A DNA stretch of 64,000 nt from Sphingopyxis sp. H050 (GTDB lineage: Bacteria > Pseudomonadota > Alphaproteobacteria > Sphingomonadales > Sphingomonadaceae): NCBI RefSeq assembly GCF_001468265.1, contig NZ_LNRZ01000013.1, positions 1 through 64,000 of the forward strand, written 5' to 3'. Made by a program: the position numbers and the translations under genes. This document shows positions 9,407-17,151 of this stretch, one piece after another. Position 1 is the first letter of the stretch; the number at the start of each line of letters is the position of its first letter. A model generated the notes under the pieces. The model was not told where the DNA came from. It saw only the letters and a list, made by a program, of their open reading frames with translations, and ran no database searches.

Positions 9407-9580
9407 ATGTTCAAATTCTCGACGAAGAAGTCTGACGGTTCCGTATTTCGTAGCCAGCCGCGCGCGTTGAGCGCCGAAGAAATGAAGAAGCTGGCCGGCG
9501 CGGGGCCCTTTGAGTTGCCTGCACCCGGTGGAAGCAAGGCTCCGTACGACATGGATTATGCGACCCGTACATTTAGCTAA
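9407..9580 (+). CDS. RiPP precursor peptide 2
   Basis: A 57-residue peptide, the closest relative of copy 1. The leader ends ALSAEEMKKLAGA (L-12, M-7, L-4, G-2, A-1). The predicted 25-residue core is GPFELPAPGGS followed by KAPYDMDYATRTF and Ser. The first residues of the core (GPFE) match copy 1, after which the two diverge before converging again at the invariant block. Shine-Dalgarno AAGGA precedes the ATG. Confidence 0.9.
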   Translation: MFKFSTKKSDGSVFRSQPRALSAEEMKKLAGAGPFELPAPGGSKAPYDMDYATRTFS

Positions 9581-9670
9581 GAGCAACATACTCTTCTGAG
9601 TCGCCACCAGGCACATAATTGCCCTTTGCGGCCCAAACTCTGGGCCCCGTTTGCCATCATGGAGAATGAG

Positions 9671-9844
9671 ATGTTCAATCTGAAGAAAGACAGCGGTAGC
9701 AATTCGGTTTTCAGGAACCGTCCCCGTGCATTGGCTGCCGACGAATTGATGACGATCGCTGGCGGTGAGTGGACACGTCCCAAAGACACGATCAGCAAGA
9801 AATCCCCGTACGACATGGATTATGCGACGCGCACGTTTGGGTGA
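9671..9844 (+). CDS. RiPP precursor peptide 3
   Basis: A 57-residue peptide starting MFNLKKDSGSNSVFR. An in-frame upstream start at 9626 exists, but the ATG at 9671 has GGAG nearby and gives the N-terminus shared by the other copies. The leader ends ALAADELMTIAGG, a true double glycine with L-12, L-7 and I-4. The core is EWTRPKDTISK then KSPYDMDYATRTF and Gly. The core begins with Glu rather than Gly, and Ser replaces Ala before the invariant Pro. Confidence 0.9.
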   Translation: MFNLKKDSGSNSVFRNRPRALAADELMTIAGGEWTRPKDTISKKSPYDMDYATRTFG

Positions 9845-9880
9845 TACCCCGCGAGCGACGATTGGATGAAAGGATTTCAT

Positions 9881-10042
9881 GTGTTTAAGCTCACGAACAG
9901 GAAACCAGCCTCATCGATTTTCCGGAATCGGCCGAGGGCGTTGGCCGCTGATGAGGTGAAAAATGTCGCCGGTGGTGGAGGCGGTGACCATACATCGAAA
10001 AAGGCGCCTTACGACATGGATTATGCGACGCGTCATTTTTGA
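9881..10042 (+). CDS. RiPP precursor peptide 4 (GTG start)
   Basis: A 53-residue peptide whose GTG start at 9881 makes it easy to miss; AAAGGA lies upstream at a suitable distance and the reading MFKLTNRKPASSIFRNRPRA matches the other leaders. The leader ends ALAADEVKNVAGG. The predicted core is the shortest (21 residues): GGGDHTSK then KAPYDMDYATR with His-Phe at the end. It terminates at Phe, without the extra residue of the other three, and has His where they have Thr. Confidence 0.87.
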   Translation: MFKLTNRKPASSIFRNRPRALAADEVKNVAGGGGGDHTSKKAPYDMDYATRHF

Positions 10043-10110
10043 TTAGTCGGCGCTGTATTGTCGGAAGACTGCTCCTAAGCGGCTATCCAATGCAGCGCAG
10101 CGGGATTTTG

Positions 10111-10138
10111 GGTGGCACGTTTGTGCCACCTTTTTTTT
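10111..10138 (+). terminator. Rho-independent terminator after the precursor array
   Basis: A perfect 8-bp stem GGTGGCAC / GTGCCACC (10111-10118 with 10123-10130), a 4-nt loop and eight consecutive T residues. It lies between the four precursors and the asparagine-synthetase-like gene, whose start codon follows only 13 bases later. Incomplete termination here would give high precursor mRNA and low enzyme mRNA, a common arrangement in RiPP clusters. Confidence 0.92.
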
Positions 10139-10150
10139 GAGGGGCGGGCA

Positions 10151-11596
10151 ATGCTGACAGCCAACCTATCGTTCGAAGACCTTGGCGCAAACTGGGATGT
10201 GTCAGACACCACCATCCAAATTGGCGAGAGCAAGATCGAAATTTTTAAATCGTCCCAGTTGAGTTGGTCGACGCGCCGGTTCGACGGTGGGCAGCTGCTG
10301 TGGATCGGAGAGATCGCAGATCCTTTTGAGGCGGCCGATGCCGCGAATCCGTCGTCGGATCTTTACCGCGACTTCGATGCAGCTGAAGGCATATGTCTGA
10401 TCGTCCACGGCGATGATCGGGTTGAACTAGTACGAACGTGCGCGGGAAATTGCCCAATCTACTTGGCCCGTGGAAGAGGGCGCGTCGCAATCTCATGGAG
10501 ATTTGAAGACGCAGTTGCCGTGCTGGACCGTGCGGAGCCCGACATCCTTATGTGCCAGCGTTATATCGAAGACGGCATGAACCAAGTGCGAGACCAGATT
10601 ATTTCGGGCGTGCAGATGCTTTGGCCGGCGGAGCGGGCAATTATAGGTCAGTCATCGACGGAATTCGAGCAAATGCCAAGCCCTCAAGCGTTGTTGCCCG
10701 CGCAATTCGCGGACGGGGCAGTGGCAACGGGCGAATTTCTGAGGCTCATTGCCGAAGCCATGTCTGAGAATTTTGCTCGGGCGAATGGCGCCCTTGTCGA
10801 ATTGAGCGGAGGTTTGGATTCCTCCTGTGTTGCATTTGCCGCAGCGCTGCTCGAACGGCCGACCAGTTCATGTGGTGTCATTCACACGGGTCCGGTCGGG
10901 GTCCAACAGACCAGCCGGCGGAATGAAATTATCGAGCTGTGCCGGCTGCGGGATTTTACTTATCCGGCGGCGAAAGATTTGACCTATCAGTCGCTCGGCC
11001 TGCCCGGCTTTGGGATCACGCCATTTGACGAGATGTACAGACTGCAGTGCTCCAATTTGCTTGAGCGCGTCCGGGCCGAGATTCCCGAACTCGATCTCGT
11101 GTTGACCGGTATGGGGGGAGATGAACTGGTCAAAGACTATACGTTGCATCGGACTGACTACGAGGTTGCTGGTTACACTTCGTCATCTGCCGTGGTGGCC
11201 GCCGCTTGCCGCAGCGATTTATTTATGCGCCTCGGATTGTGGCCAAAGAGCCCGTTGATCTCGAGACCTGTTGTCGATTTTTGCCGCGCGCTCCCAAAAA
11301 AAATACGTGAGGATCGACAAATTCACAAACTGGCGCTGGTTCGATCGGGAGTGAGCGACGCTTTTCTGTTCCCGCGGTACTATGAGCATTTTGGATATGT
11401 ATCCGACCTCAGTGCCCGGAGTTTTGATTTCGACGATTATTTTAGCACCTCCGCAATTCACGATTGGCGAATCTACGATATCGACACAGTTCTAGAACAG
11501 GCGCGAGAGGCCACGCTCTACGGCTTCACGCCCGAGCTACGAACCACGCTCTTCTTTCTATGCAAGTTGGAAGCCGTCTTGCGTAGCTACGTGTAG
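10151..11596 (+). CDS. Asparagine-synthetase-like ATP-dependent RiPP enzyme (lasso C-protein-like)
   Basis: A 481-residue protein from the ATG at 10151 with a GAGGGG ribosome site; a longer start at 10112 would place codons inside the terminator. The synthetase PP-loop is SGGLDSS at 219-225 (AMP-forming, adenylates a carboxylate), followed downstream by GMGGDELVKDY. The N-terminal 150 residues resemble the class II amidotransferase fold but lack the Cys at position 2, so glutamine is not the nitrogen donor. This is the state of lasso cyclases such as McjC, which join an activated Asp/Glu side chain to an amine. All four precursors keep two Asp in the invariant YDMD block as possible targets. 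The bond actually made cannot be read from sequence. Confidence 0.85.
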   Translation: MLTANLSFEDLGANWDVSDTTIQIGESKIEIFKSSQLSWSTRRFDGGQLLWIGEIADPFEAADAANPSSDLYRDFDAAEGICLIVHGDDRVELVRTCAGNCPIYLARGRGRVAISWRFEDAVAVLDRAEPDILMCQRYIEDGMNQVRDQIISGVQMLWPAERAIIGQSSTEFEQMPSPQALLPAQFADGAVATGEFLRLIAEAMSENFARANGALVELSGGLDSSCVAFAAALLERPTSSCGVIHTGPVGVQQTSRRNEIIELCRLRDFTYPAAKDLTYQSLGLPGFGITPFDEMYRLQCSNLLERVRAEIPELDLVLTGMGGDELVKDYTLHRTDYEVAGYTSSSAVVAAACRSDLFMRLGLWPKSPLISRPVVDFCRALPKKIREDRQIHKLALVRSGVSDAFLFPRYYEHFGYVSDLSARSFDFDDYFSTSAIHDWRIYDIDTVLEQAREATLYGFTPELRTTLFFLCKLEAVLRSYV

Positions 11597-11751
11597 CGGG
11601 GAGAGCCAGACGGGTTCGATATGCGTAAAAACGATGCTATGCCTCGCGGATGACCTTTGAAATCGTTCCGGGAACCGAAGCGCTTCTCGTTGAAATCGAA
11701 GCGCGGCTCGATGCGGAGAAGCGGCTCACAAGGATGGCGAAGCCGCACACG

Positions 11752-11982
11752 TCAACCGGTCTCAGATGGGCGCGCGGGGGCGCCGATGAACGATTCCGTC
11801 ACGGCACGGTAATAGGGAATTTTGGCGATCATCTGCCACAGCTCGATAGGGAGAACGGCCGCGACTGGGCGTTGCCCGTCGTCAATGTAGATTACGCGCG
11901 AACCGGCGTCGGCGATTGCGTTGACGAGATCTTGCCCGCGCAGTTGCGCGCGCGGGCGCGTGGGGGAGGGGTTCTGGTTCAT
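11752..11982 (-). CDS. Phd/YefM-like antitoxin fragment or small regulator
   Basis: A 76-residue protein. The segment RVIYIDDGQRPVAAVLPIELWQMI resembles the Phd/YefM antitoxin core (a strand of the form V-x-x-x-G-x-P-V-A-A-x-x-P). No toxin gene is adjacent. A competing plus-strand frame over the same bases (11650-12033) begins in a protein-like way, so the call is tentative and the locus may be a remnant. Confidence 0.4.
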   Translation of the reverse strand: MNQNPSPTRPRAQLRGQDLVNAIADAGSRVIYIDDGQRPVAAVLPIELWQMIAKIPYYRAVTESFIGAPARPSETG

Positions 11983-12089
11983 CGGCGCGATCTCGCAGAA
12001 ATGTCTTATTTGTCAGTGAGTTTCGTTGCCTAACCGGCGGTTGACGTTTCCAGAGATGAAACAGTCAGGGCGTAAAATCGCGCTTGCAA

Positions 12090-12755
12090 TCAAAGTAATT
12101 CGGGTTGCCGATCATTTGGCCGCCGTTTTGGAACCCATAGTTCGTCTGTTGGCTCGACGATGAGCCGGTTGGCGGGGTACTGCTTTACCAGTTCCAGCGC
12201 TTGGTCGGTCTCGGCGTGGAGCCAGCTGTCCCAATCGTCGGGATGCAGTATGACCGGCATCCGGTCGTGGATCTCCATCATCTCGGGTACGGCATCGACC
12301 ATGACCATCGTATAGCTGTCGCCCCATTCGTCGGTCGGCCGCCAGAAGCCGGCGCAGGCGGCGATCGGCTGGTCAGCGACGCGGACCCACGTCCGAGTCA
12401 TGTTCGGGCTGGCGCCGACGGCCTCAGCAAAAGCGGTGATCGGTATCAGGCATCTTTGTCCTGGCTGGATGAACCACTCGTGCCACATCCCGAACGGGTT
12501 CATCAGATGATCGTCGCGGGCGTTGTTGACCTTCAGCGGCTTGTTCAACTCGCCGGTGCGTTTGTTCTTCAGATATTTGGGGAAGCCCCACGTCATCGCG
12601 TCCATCACGCGTTCGCCGGCGTTCTCACGAACGATGAAGCCGGTGCCACCCTTCCACACGTCGCCGGTGCTGGCATTTGTCGGTTTCGGGCGCCGGGCCT
12701 TGAAGTGGGAGGCAACTTCGTCGACCGAAGCCTTGAGCGTGATCTGATTGCACAT
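12090..12755 (-). CDS. SRAP (YedK/HMCES-type) abasic-site protein
   Basis: A 221-residue SOS-response-associated peptidase-family protein. The family removes its initiator Met to expose Cys2, which forms a thiazolidine crosslink with abasic sites in single-stranded DNA. Here the chain starts MCNQ. The family blocks are visible: a TWGFPKYL segment, NNARDD, QRCLIPITAFAEAV and, near the end, EIHDRMPVIL with the conserved His. Length is typical. On a conjugative element such a protein could protect the transferred single strand. The gene follows a degenerate relative on the same strand. Confidence 0.92.
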   Translation of the reverse strand: MCNQITLKASVDEVASHFKARRPKPTNASTGDVWKGGTGFIVRENAGERVMDAMTWGFPKYLKNKRTGELNKPLKVNNARDDHLMNPFGMWHEWFIQPGQRCLIPITAFAEAVGASPNMTRTWVRVADQPIAACAGFWRPTDEWGDSYTMVMVDAVPEMMEIHDRMPVILHPDDWDSWLHAETDQALELVKQYPANRLIVEPTDELWVPKRRPNDRQPELL

Positions 12756-12772
12756 CCTCGGCTCTCCGCTTC

Positions 12773-13288
12773 TCAGGCGGCGCCGAGCAGCCCTTCGATA
12801 CTGGGCTGGATCGGCGGCATGATCGTGAAGCTACCTTCGGGGAAGGGGCGCAAGATGTCCAGCGGTGGGCGCGCCTGCTGCAGCCAATCGAACCAGTCGT
12901 CAGGATCGACCACTGCCACATGGCGATCTTTGTGCTCTGCAAGGTCGGGGTACGCCGGAACGGTCAGCGCCGCGAACGCATCGGGATAATCGCGCGTGCC
13001 GCGCTGCCAGACGCCGGCGATGCAGAAGAAAGGAATGTCGGTGACGAGACTCGCGGCATAGAGTGTCTTGCCGTCGCGCTTGATGCCGAATTCATTGGCC
13101 AGGATAAGGCAGGGGCTTTCGATCCGGGCTGTTTCCGATTTGAGGAGCGGAATTTGTCCGATCTCCGGGTCGCGCGACCGGAGACCCCAATGCGCTTCGA
13201 TCTGCTGTTCCTCCTGACCGTCCCATATCATGATGCGATGACCACCGCGGCCTAGCCCCTGAAGCGTGTCGTCGAATTCAATGTCCAT
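12773..13288 (-). CDS. Degenerate SRAP-like protein lacking the catalytic cysteine
   Basis: A 171-residue protein matching the general SRAP order: AHWGLRSRDPEIGQ, then ETARIESPCLILANEFGIK, then FFCIAGVWQRG, and AVVDPDDWFDWLQQA corresponding to the PDDW segment of the neighbouring SRAP. It starts MDIEFDDT, so the N-terminal Cys needed for crosslinking is absent, and the HDRMPVIL block is changed to EHKDRHVAVV. It sits 17 bp upstream of the active SRAP gene and is probably in one operon with it. It may bind DNA without crosslinking, or act as a partner. Confidence 0.7.
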   Translation of the reverse strand: MDIEFDDTLQGLGRGGHRIMIWDGQEEQQIEAHWGLRSRDPEIGQIPLLKSETARIESPCLILANEFGIKRDGKTLYAASLVTDIPFFCIAGVWQRGTRDYPDAFAALTVPAYPDLAEHKDRHVAVVDPDDWFDWLQQARPPLDILRPFPEGSFTIMPPIQPSIEGLLGAA

Positions 13289-13299
13289 CGGTCAATCTC

Positions 13300-13626
13300 C
13301 TATGTCCTGAAGCGCCGCATCGCGCGTTTCCATTCGCGATCGTCGGGCATTTCCAGTTCGATGACCCCTTTTTCCCATGGGACGGTCTCGAGACGCAGCG
13401 GTTGAACGCGGCGGCCGATCCGCGCGGCGCATTGCCGGCACCAAAAATGGCGCGTCGCGTCGCGGAAACTATCGTTCCACCCCTTGCGCTCAAACCGCCA
13501 CCAGAGGCTCGCCGCGTGAAATTTGGCGCTATGCCCGCACCGGCATGTGACCAGCACAGCATAATGCCAGACGGCCGCCTCGAATATGTGCGTGGCGCGA
13601 CGCAGTCCATCCCTCGTATTCTGCAC
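13300..13626 (-). CDS. Small zinc-ribbon protein, unknown function
   Basis: A 108-residue protein from a GTG at 13626 that lies 1 nt beyond the stop of the DUF6771 gene. It has CRCGH about 28 residues in and CRQC about 35 residues later, four cysteines arranged as a zinc ribbon, between Trp/Arg-rich stretches. Such small CxCGH proteins are common in sphingomonads. The upstream extension in this frame (to 13803) runs opposite the DUF6771 frame and is not needed. Confidence 0.6.
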   Translation of the reverse strand: MQNTRDGLRRATHIFEAAVWHYAVLVTCRCGHSAKFHAASLWWRFERKGWNDSFRDATRHFWCRQCAARIGRRVQPLRLETVPWEKGVIELEMPDDREWKRAMRRFRT

Positions 13627-13627
13627 G

Positions 13628-13828
13628 TCACAGCGCCAGCGCCTGCTGCTCGCCGGCGATCGCGCGGGAGACGGGCGGCGATAAATGATCGACGATCGCG
13701 CCGGCGAGCTCCATCGCAGCATCGATACGAAGATGCTCGCGCGGCTCGGTGAGGCCAAGTTTTGCCCACCCCGGGGCAGCCAGCAGAGCGTCGGCGATCG
13801 CATTTTTGTCGAGTCGGTTCATTCCCAT
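13628..13828 (-). CDS. DUF6771-like small protein
   Basis: A 66-residue protein with the pattern ...IADALLAAPGWAKLGLTEP...LRIDAAMELAGAIVDHL, which I recognise as the DUF6771 type found in sphingomonads. Function is unknown. The frame stays open upstream, but protein-like sequence starts only at MGMNRLDKN (ATG at 13828; ATG at 13822 is also possible). Its stop is coupled to the GTG of the zinc-ribbon gene. Confidence 0.6.
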   Translation of the reverse strand: MGMNRLDKNAIADALLAAPGWAKLGLTEPREHLRIDAAMELAGAIVDHLSPPVSRAIAGEQQALAL

Positions 13829-13955
13829 ATCGGAACATAAGAAGAACATTAGCGCAATGCGGATTCGACGGGCCGTTTCGAGCGGGCAGGACGATGCGCC
13901 GTTCGGGATTGAAAAGGAATGACTCTTTCTGTCGAGCCCCGCGGCGGCGCACCTC

Positions 13956-14234
13956 CTATTGGGACTGGATCCGATAGGATGTTCCCAAGCGGCTTTCGGC
14001 GCTGTTCCGTCGCGCAAGGACAGAACGGACATAGCGATCGGCTTCGGTGCCGTGCGGGAATGAGCGGATTTTGCGCTGACCTGCAGCTCCGATCCGTCCC
14101 CAACGGGTCTCGACGATGATGGAACCGAAAAGGTCAATGCTCGCGAGAATGCTGTAGCGGCGATGGATGTTCCGCGCGGGATTGCGCGCGATCAGCTCGA
14201 TGTCGATTTCATCGAAAGGCGTGCCGGTTTCCAT
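13956..14234 (-). CDS. WGR domain protein
   Basis: A 92-residue protein with the family hallmark ETRWGRIGAAGQ (about 42-53) and a basic C-terminal part. WGR domains bind nucleic acid and in eukaryotes are found in PARPs; free-standing bacterial versions are frequent on alphaproteobacterial plasmids with unknown roles. No fused catalytic domain is present. It precedes the DUF6771 gene on the same strand. Confidence 0.85.
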   Translation of the reverse strand: METGTPFDEIDIELIARNPARNIHRRYSILASIDLFGSIIVETRWGRIGAAGQRKIRSFPHGTEADRYVRSVLARRNSAESRLGTSYRIQSQ

Positions 14235-14385
14235 CCGCGTAGTTTAGTCCCGGTGCCCCGCGGCGTCGCACGAATTTTCTAAATCGATCTCGGCACAGTG
14301 ATTCAGCAGCTCGATCATGGACGAGGAACAGTGCAGCGGATTTGGGGCAGGGCATCATAGCGGCGAACACTGACAGAAATTGCCT

Positions 14386-14422
14386 GCTCCCATTGGGGAG
14401 CATCCGCCGGCATAGCCGGCGG
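14386..14422. repeat. Two adjacent perfect hairpins in a 255-bp gap
   Basis: GCTCCC/GGGAGC (14386-14401) is followed at once by CCGCCGGC/GCCGGCGG (14404-14422), both perfect. The gap 14235-14489 holds no convincing gene. The hairpins lie downstream of the winged-helix gene on the minus strand but have no U run on that strand, so a terminator is not clear. Confidence 0.5.
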
Positions 14423-14489
14423 TCCCGACCGTGAAGGCCGGCGCTTTGGAGTTTTTAATAGCGCTTTTCGTGAGGGGCGATCTGCCCCT

Positions 14490-15311
14490 TTATGTCGAAT
14501 TCATTGGCCGACCAGGCCAATTCCCTTTGAACGTAAGAGAATCTGACTCAGATTTGAGCGGTTGAGTATCTTTTTGAGACTCGCGCTCCTCGATCGTGCG
14601 CGCCATGCGGGCAAGGGTGTCGAGGAGAGCGAATTCTTCGGACGGTTTGTTCTGGATCCGACGTTGCTGCATCCTGCGATGATCGTTTTCTTCGGCCTGC
14701 AGGCGGACCAGCTCGTCGTCGGGAAGCGGGCAGGGCGTGCGCTGGCCGTTCAACCAGCGATCCAGTCCAGCGGGCCATTCCAGGCGGTAGGCATTGGAGG
14801 TCTGTTCGAAGCGAGGCCCGGGCCCGTCGCGCTCTAGGCGTTTGCATCTGCGCTGGATGAGCAGGAAGCCGGCGTCCCTCAGCTGCGCGATCGCGCGCGC
14901 GACCGTCGCGCGAGCGAAGCCGGTTTTTTCGATGAACCAGTCATAGGTCGGGTAGATCTCGCCTTTGCATAGACGGCCCAGCTCGCAGAGCAGTTTGAAG
15001 ATGGCCGTCGCGGATTGCGACAGTTGCGGTGGCAACATCGATGGCGGTGCCGAGCCTATGGCTGAAGCTCTTGCTTGCCGGCGATGGGCGCGGAGCTCGT
15101 GACGGCGTATCCGCGCCAGGTCGACCGCTGCTTGATGTAACCGATCTGTCTCCCCCTTTTGATAGGTGCGCCAGAAGCGATGCTCGAAGCTTCCCTCCTC
15201 GAGACTGCCACGAAGCACGGCGGCGCCGGTCTTGTGCGCCGAGCCGGATCGCGTTGGAACGCCCGCGCGCCGAAGCACGCCGGCGGCCGCCGAAGCGAAA
15301 ATATGCGTCAT
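14490..15311 (-). CDS. Winged-helix DNA-binding protein
   Basis: A 273-residue protein from the ATG at 15311, chosen because GGAGGACAG sits in the right place; the frame extends further upstream to 15434 without such a site. The middle (about 105-170) reads as a winged helix: CKGEIYPTYDWFIEKTGFAR, ATVARAIAQLRDAGFLLIQRR, then a basic wing. The N-terminal 100 residues are Arg-rich and the C-terminus is charged and helical. Similar plasmid proteins may act in replication or transfer control, but I cannot assign it as a replication initiator. Confidence 0.7.
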   Translation of the reverse strand: MTHIFASAAAGVLRRAGVPTRSGSAHKTGAAVLRGSLEEGSFEHRFWRTYQKGETDRLHQAAVDLARIRRHELRAHRRQARASAIGSAPPSMLPPQLSQSATAIFKLLCELGRLCKGEIYPTYDWFIEKTGFARATVARAIAQLRDAGFLLIQRRCKRLERDGPGPRFEQTSNAYRLEWPAGLDRWLNGQRTPCPLPDDELVRLQAEENDHRRMQQRRIQNKPSEEFALLDTLARMARTIEERESQKDTQPLKSESDSLTFKGNWPGRPMNST

Positions 15312-15692
15312 CGTCTGTCCTCCATCGGAGGGCAGCTGAAAGCGGGCAAAAAAATCCCGTGGCGCGAAGCGCGCATCATTGACAAAGATGTCGAAGGAGG
15401 TTAGCTCAAGCTTCCAGCTTGTTGTGGAAGCCAATCAGGAAGTCCTAATTCCTGGCTAAACTCGATGCGATGCCCGGCCTTCGTGCCGGGTTTCGTTTAT
15501 CCGCTCACGGCGCCCCCATTCTTGTTGATCCCTGAATCGGAATTGCGATGGTGCGCGCTGGCGGATTGCGACCGCGCGCGCATGAAGATTGCCGCCCCGG
15601 TCAAGGGGCGGCAATCGAGAGTCGGATTCATGGTGGCAAAGAGAGTCGAAGATGGGCGCGAAACGTGATGCGCGGATCTCATGCGTCCCCCG
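15312..15692. other. Intergenic stretch with a possible plus-strand terminator
   Basis: No supported gene in about 380 bp. CCCGGC CTTCGT GCCGGG at about 15473-15490 is followed by TTTCGTTT, a weak rho-independent terminator on the plus strand with no obvious upstream gene. The remaining sequence probably contains the promoter of the winged-helix gene. Confidence 0.4.
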
Positions 15693-16586
15693 TCATTTGC
15701 TTCCGCCTATGCCGGCGCTCCGTCGGAAATCACCGATCCAAACAGCCCGCGCAGGCGGGGGCGATGCCTGCGCGGGCTCCAGTGGCCGATGATTGGATTC
15801 AATCACGCGCCAGTTGGTAAGGATCTTCGTGACGTAATTTTGCGTTTCGGTGATCCGCGGAACGCGGCGGACAGTTCGAACGCGCCCAGGGCCGGCGTTA
15901 TATGCAGCCAATGCAAGATCGACGCGCCCGAATTCCTTCAGCTGCCAGCTCAGATAGCGTGCGGCGCCACGAAGGTTTCCGTGCAGGCTGTAGCGATCGA
16001 CACCGAGCTGCTTGGCCGTTCCAGGCATGAGCTGACCGAGCCCGAACGCCCCCTTCGGACTTACCGCGACGGGATTGTATCGGCTCTCCTGAATCAGCAT
16101 CGCGTCCATCAGGCCAATAGGGAGTCCGGCTTCGCAAGCGGCGCGCTGAACGAGTGGATAGAGCAGGCGCCTGCGTTCCTCGGCCGTGCGACCGAGAAGG
16201 CCGGACGATGAATACGCTTTGGGCGAGCAGTTTCCGATCGTGGGCAGTCCAAGCGCAAGATTGGCAAAATGATTGGTCGACTGCCCCGAGCGCATCCATC
16301 CGGGAACGCGGATGGAGCGCACAATTCCATAGCTGTCGGGGCTAATCGCCGAGAATGTGTTAACGCTGGGCGCCGTGTCTTCGCTTCTCCGCATGTCGCG
16401 GAAGTCGAGAAGCATTCCGTTCGATACAGCGTCGATGGGTGCGGTCGGCTGGGCAACCGGGGTCGAGGGCGCGGAAAAGTCGAGGAGTGCAACTCGCCGG
16501 ACCTGCGATTGCGTTTCGGCGTGTGCCCCGGCGCTTAAAGCCAGTTGCCCAATCAAACACGAAATTATGGCCCCCCGCTTCATCAT
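15693..16586 (-). CDS. Lytic transglycosylase (SLT family), conjugation-associated
   Basis: A 297-residue periplasmic muramidase-like enzyme that cuts peptidoglycan to let the transfer apparatus span the wall. The ATG at 16586 gives a signal peptide (MMKRGAIISCLIGQLALSAGAHA); the frame continues upstream without one. The SLT domain has the catalytic Glu167 in AMLIQESRYNP, then SPKGAFGLGQLMPGTA and LAAYNAGPGRV. Its ATG overlaps the stop of the XRE gene (TAATG), so the two are coupled. It corresponds in role to VirB1 or F Orf169 but lies outside the main tra operon. Confidence 0.93.
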   Translation of the reverse strand: MMKRGAIISCLIGQLALSAGAHAETQSQVRRVALLDFSAPSTPVAQPTAPIDAVSNGMLLDFRDMRRSEDTAPSVNTFSAISPDSYGIVRSIRVPGWMRSGQSTNHFANLALGLPTIGNCSPKAYSSSGLLGRTAEERRRLLYPLVQRAACEAGLPIGLMDAMLIQESRYNPVAVSPKGAFGLGQLMPGTAKQLGVDRYSLHGNLRGAARYLSWQLKEFGRVDLALAAYNAGPGRVRTVRRVPRITETQNYVTKILTNWRVIESNHRPLEPAQASPPPARAVWIGDFRRSAGIGGSK

Positions 16587-17023
16587 TAACGAGGGGTTCG
16601 GAAGCTGAGGAAGGGCTGGCGGAATCGCGATCGCGGTCCGAGTAATTCCAAGACTAGCAGCTGGATCTTCTCGAACAGGGCATTGGCCTCCCATTCACGA
16701 AGATCGTCATGGAGTTGGCAGTCGTCGGAAGACAGCGTCTGCGCTAAACAGGGCACGAGCAACGCCAACAGCTTTGTCGGCGGCTCATCATATGCTTCGA
16801 CGGACTGGAAAATTTCTACCGCGAGAAACGCGCGGACATTATCGATGCCCAGCGCGTCGGCGATTTCGTCGAGCCGATCTCGTTTCGGAATCGAGCGGCC
16901 TTTCAGGAAGGCGCATATTCCAGAGTGATGGGCATCAAGCTTTGTAGCAAGCTGCCTTGAAGACAAATTCTGTCGTTCCGCTTCCTGTCGATACAGGTCC
17001 GCGTAGAGTTCTATTACACTCAT
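16586..17023 (-). CDS. XRE-type helix-turn-helix regulator
   Basis: A 145-residue protein. The N-terminal domain (about 15-65) has the Cro/C1-type helix-turn-helix: LSSRQLATKLDAHHSGICAF, then GRSIPKRDRLDEIADALGID. The rest is helical and may dimerise. It is translationally coupled to the lytic transglycosylase and lies about 780 bp before the pilin gene on the opposite strand, so it is a candidate for controlling transfer genes. Confidence 0.8.
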   Translation of the reverse strand: MSVIELYADLYRQEAERQNLSSRQLATKLDAHHSGICAFLKGRSIPKRDRLDEIADALGIDNVRAFLAVEIFQSVEAYDEPPTKLLALLVPCLAQTLSSDDCQLHDDLREWEANALFEKIQLLVLELLGPRSRFRQPFLSFRTPR

Positions 17024-17151
17024 CGCCCCATCCTTGTTGAACGCAGTCCATATTTTTATGACTTTCGATTAGCAAACTTGCGACGCCACGTTGCCAGCAG
17101 AATGTACGGAATCGAAAATGTCAATATTAGAGAGCGTTAATCGGACGGTTT

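Noticed and set aside
9177..10042. Interpretation of the precursors as ordinary lasso peptides
   Set aside because: The first core residue varies (Gly or Glu) and there is no Asp/Glu at a shared position 7-9, so a standard N-terminal macrolactam ring is not supported.
11650..12033. Plus-strand 127-residue frame downstream of the synthetase
   Set aside because: The first 30 residues look protein-like, but the rest does not and it opposes a Phd-like frame. Possibly the truncated start of an old gene; not annotated.
14490..15311. Winged-helix protein named as the plasmid replication initiator
   Set aside because: Only a generic winged helix is visible; no iterons or origin features adjoin it.
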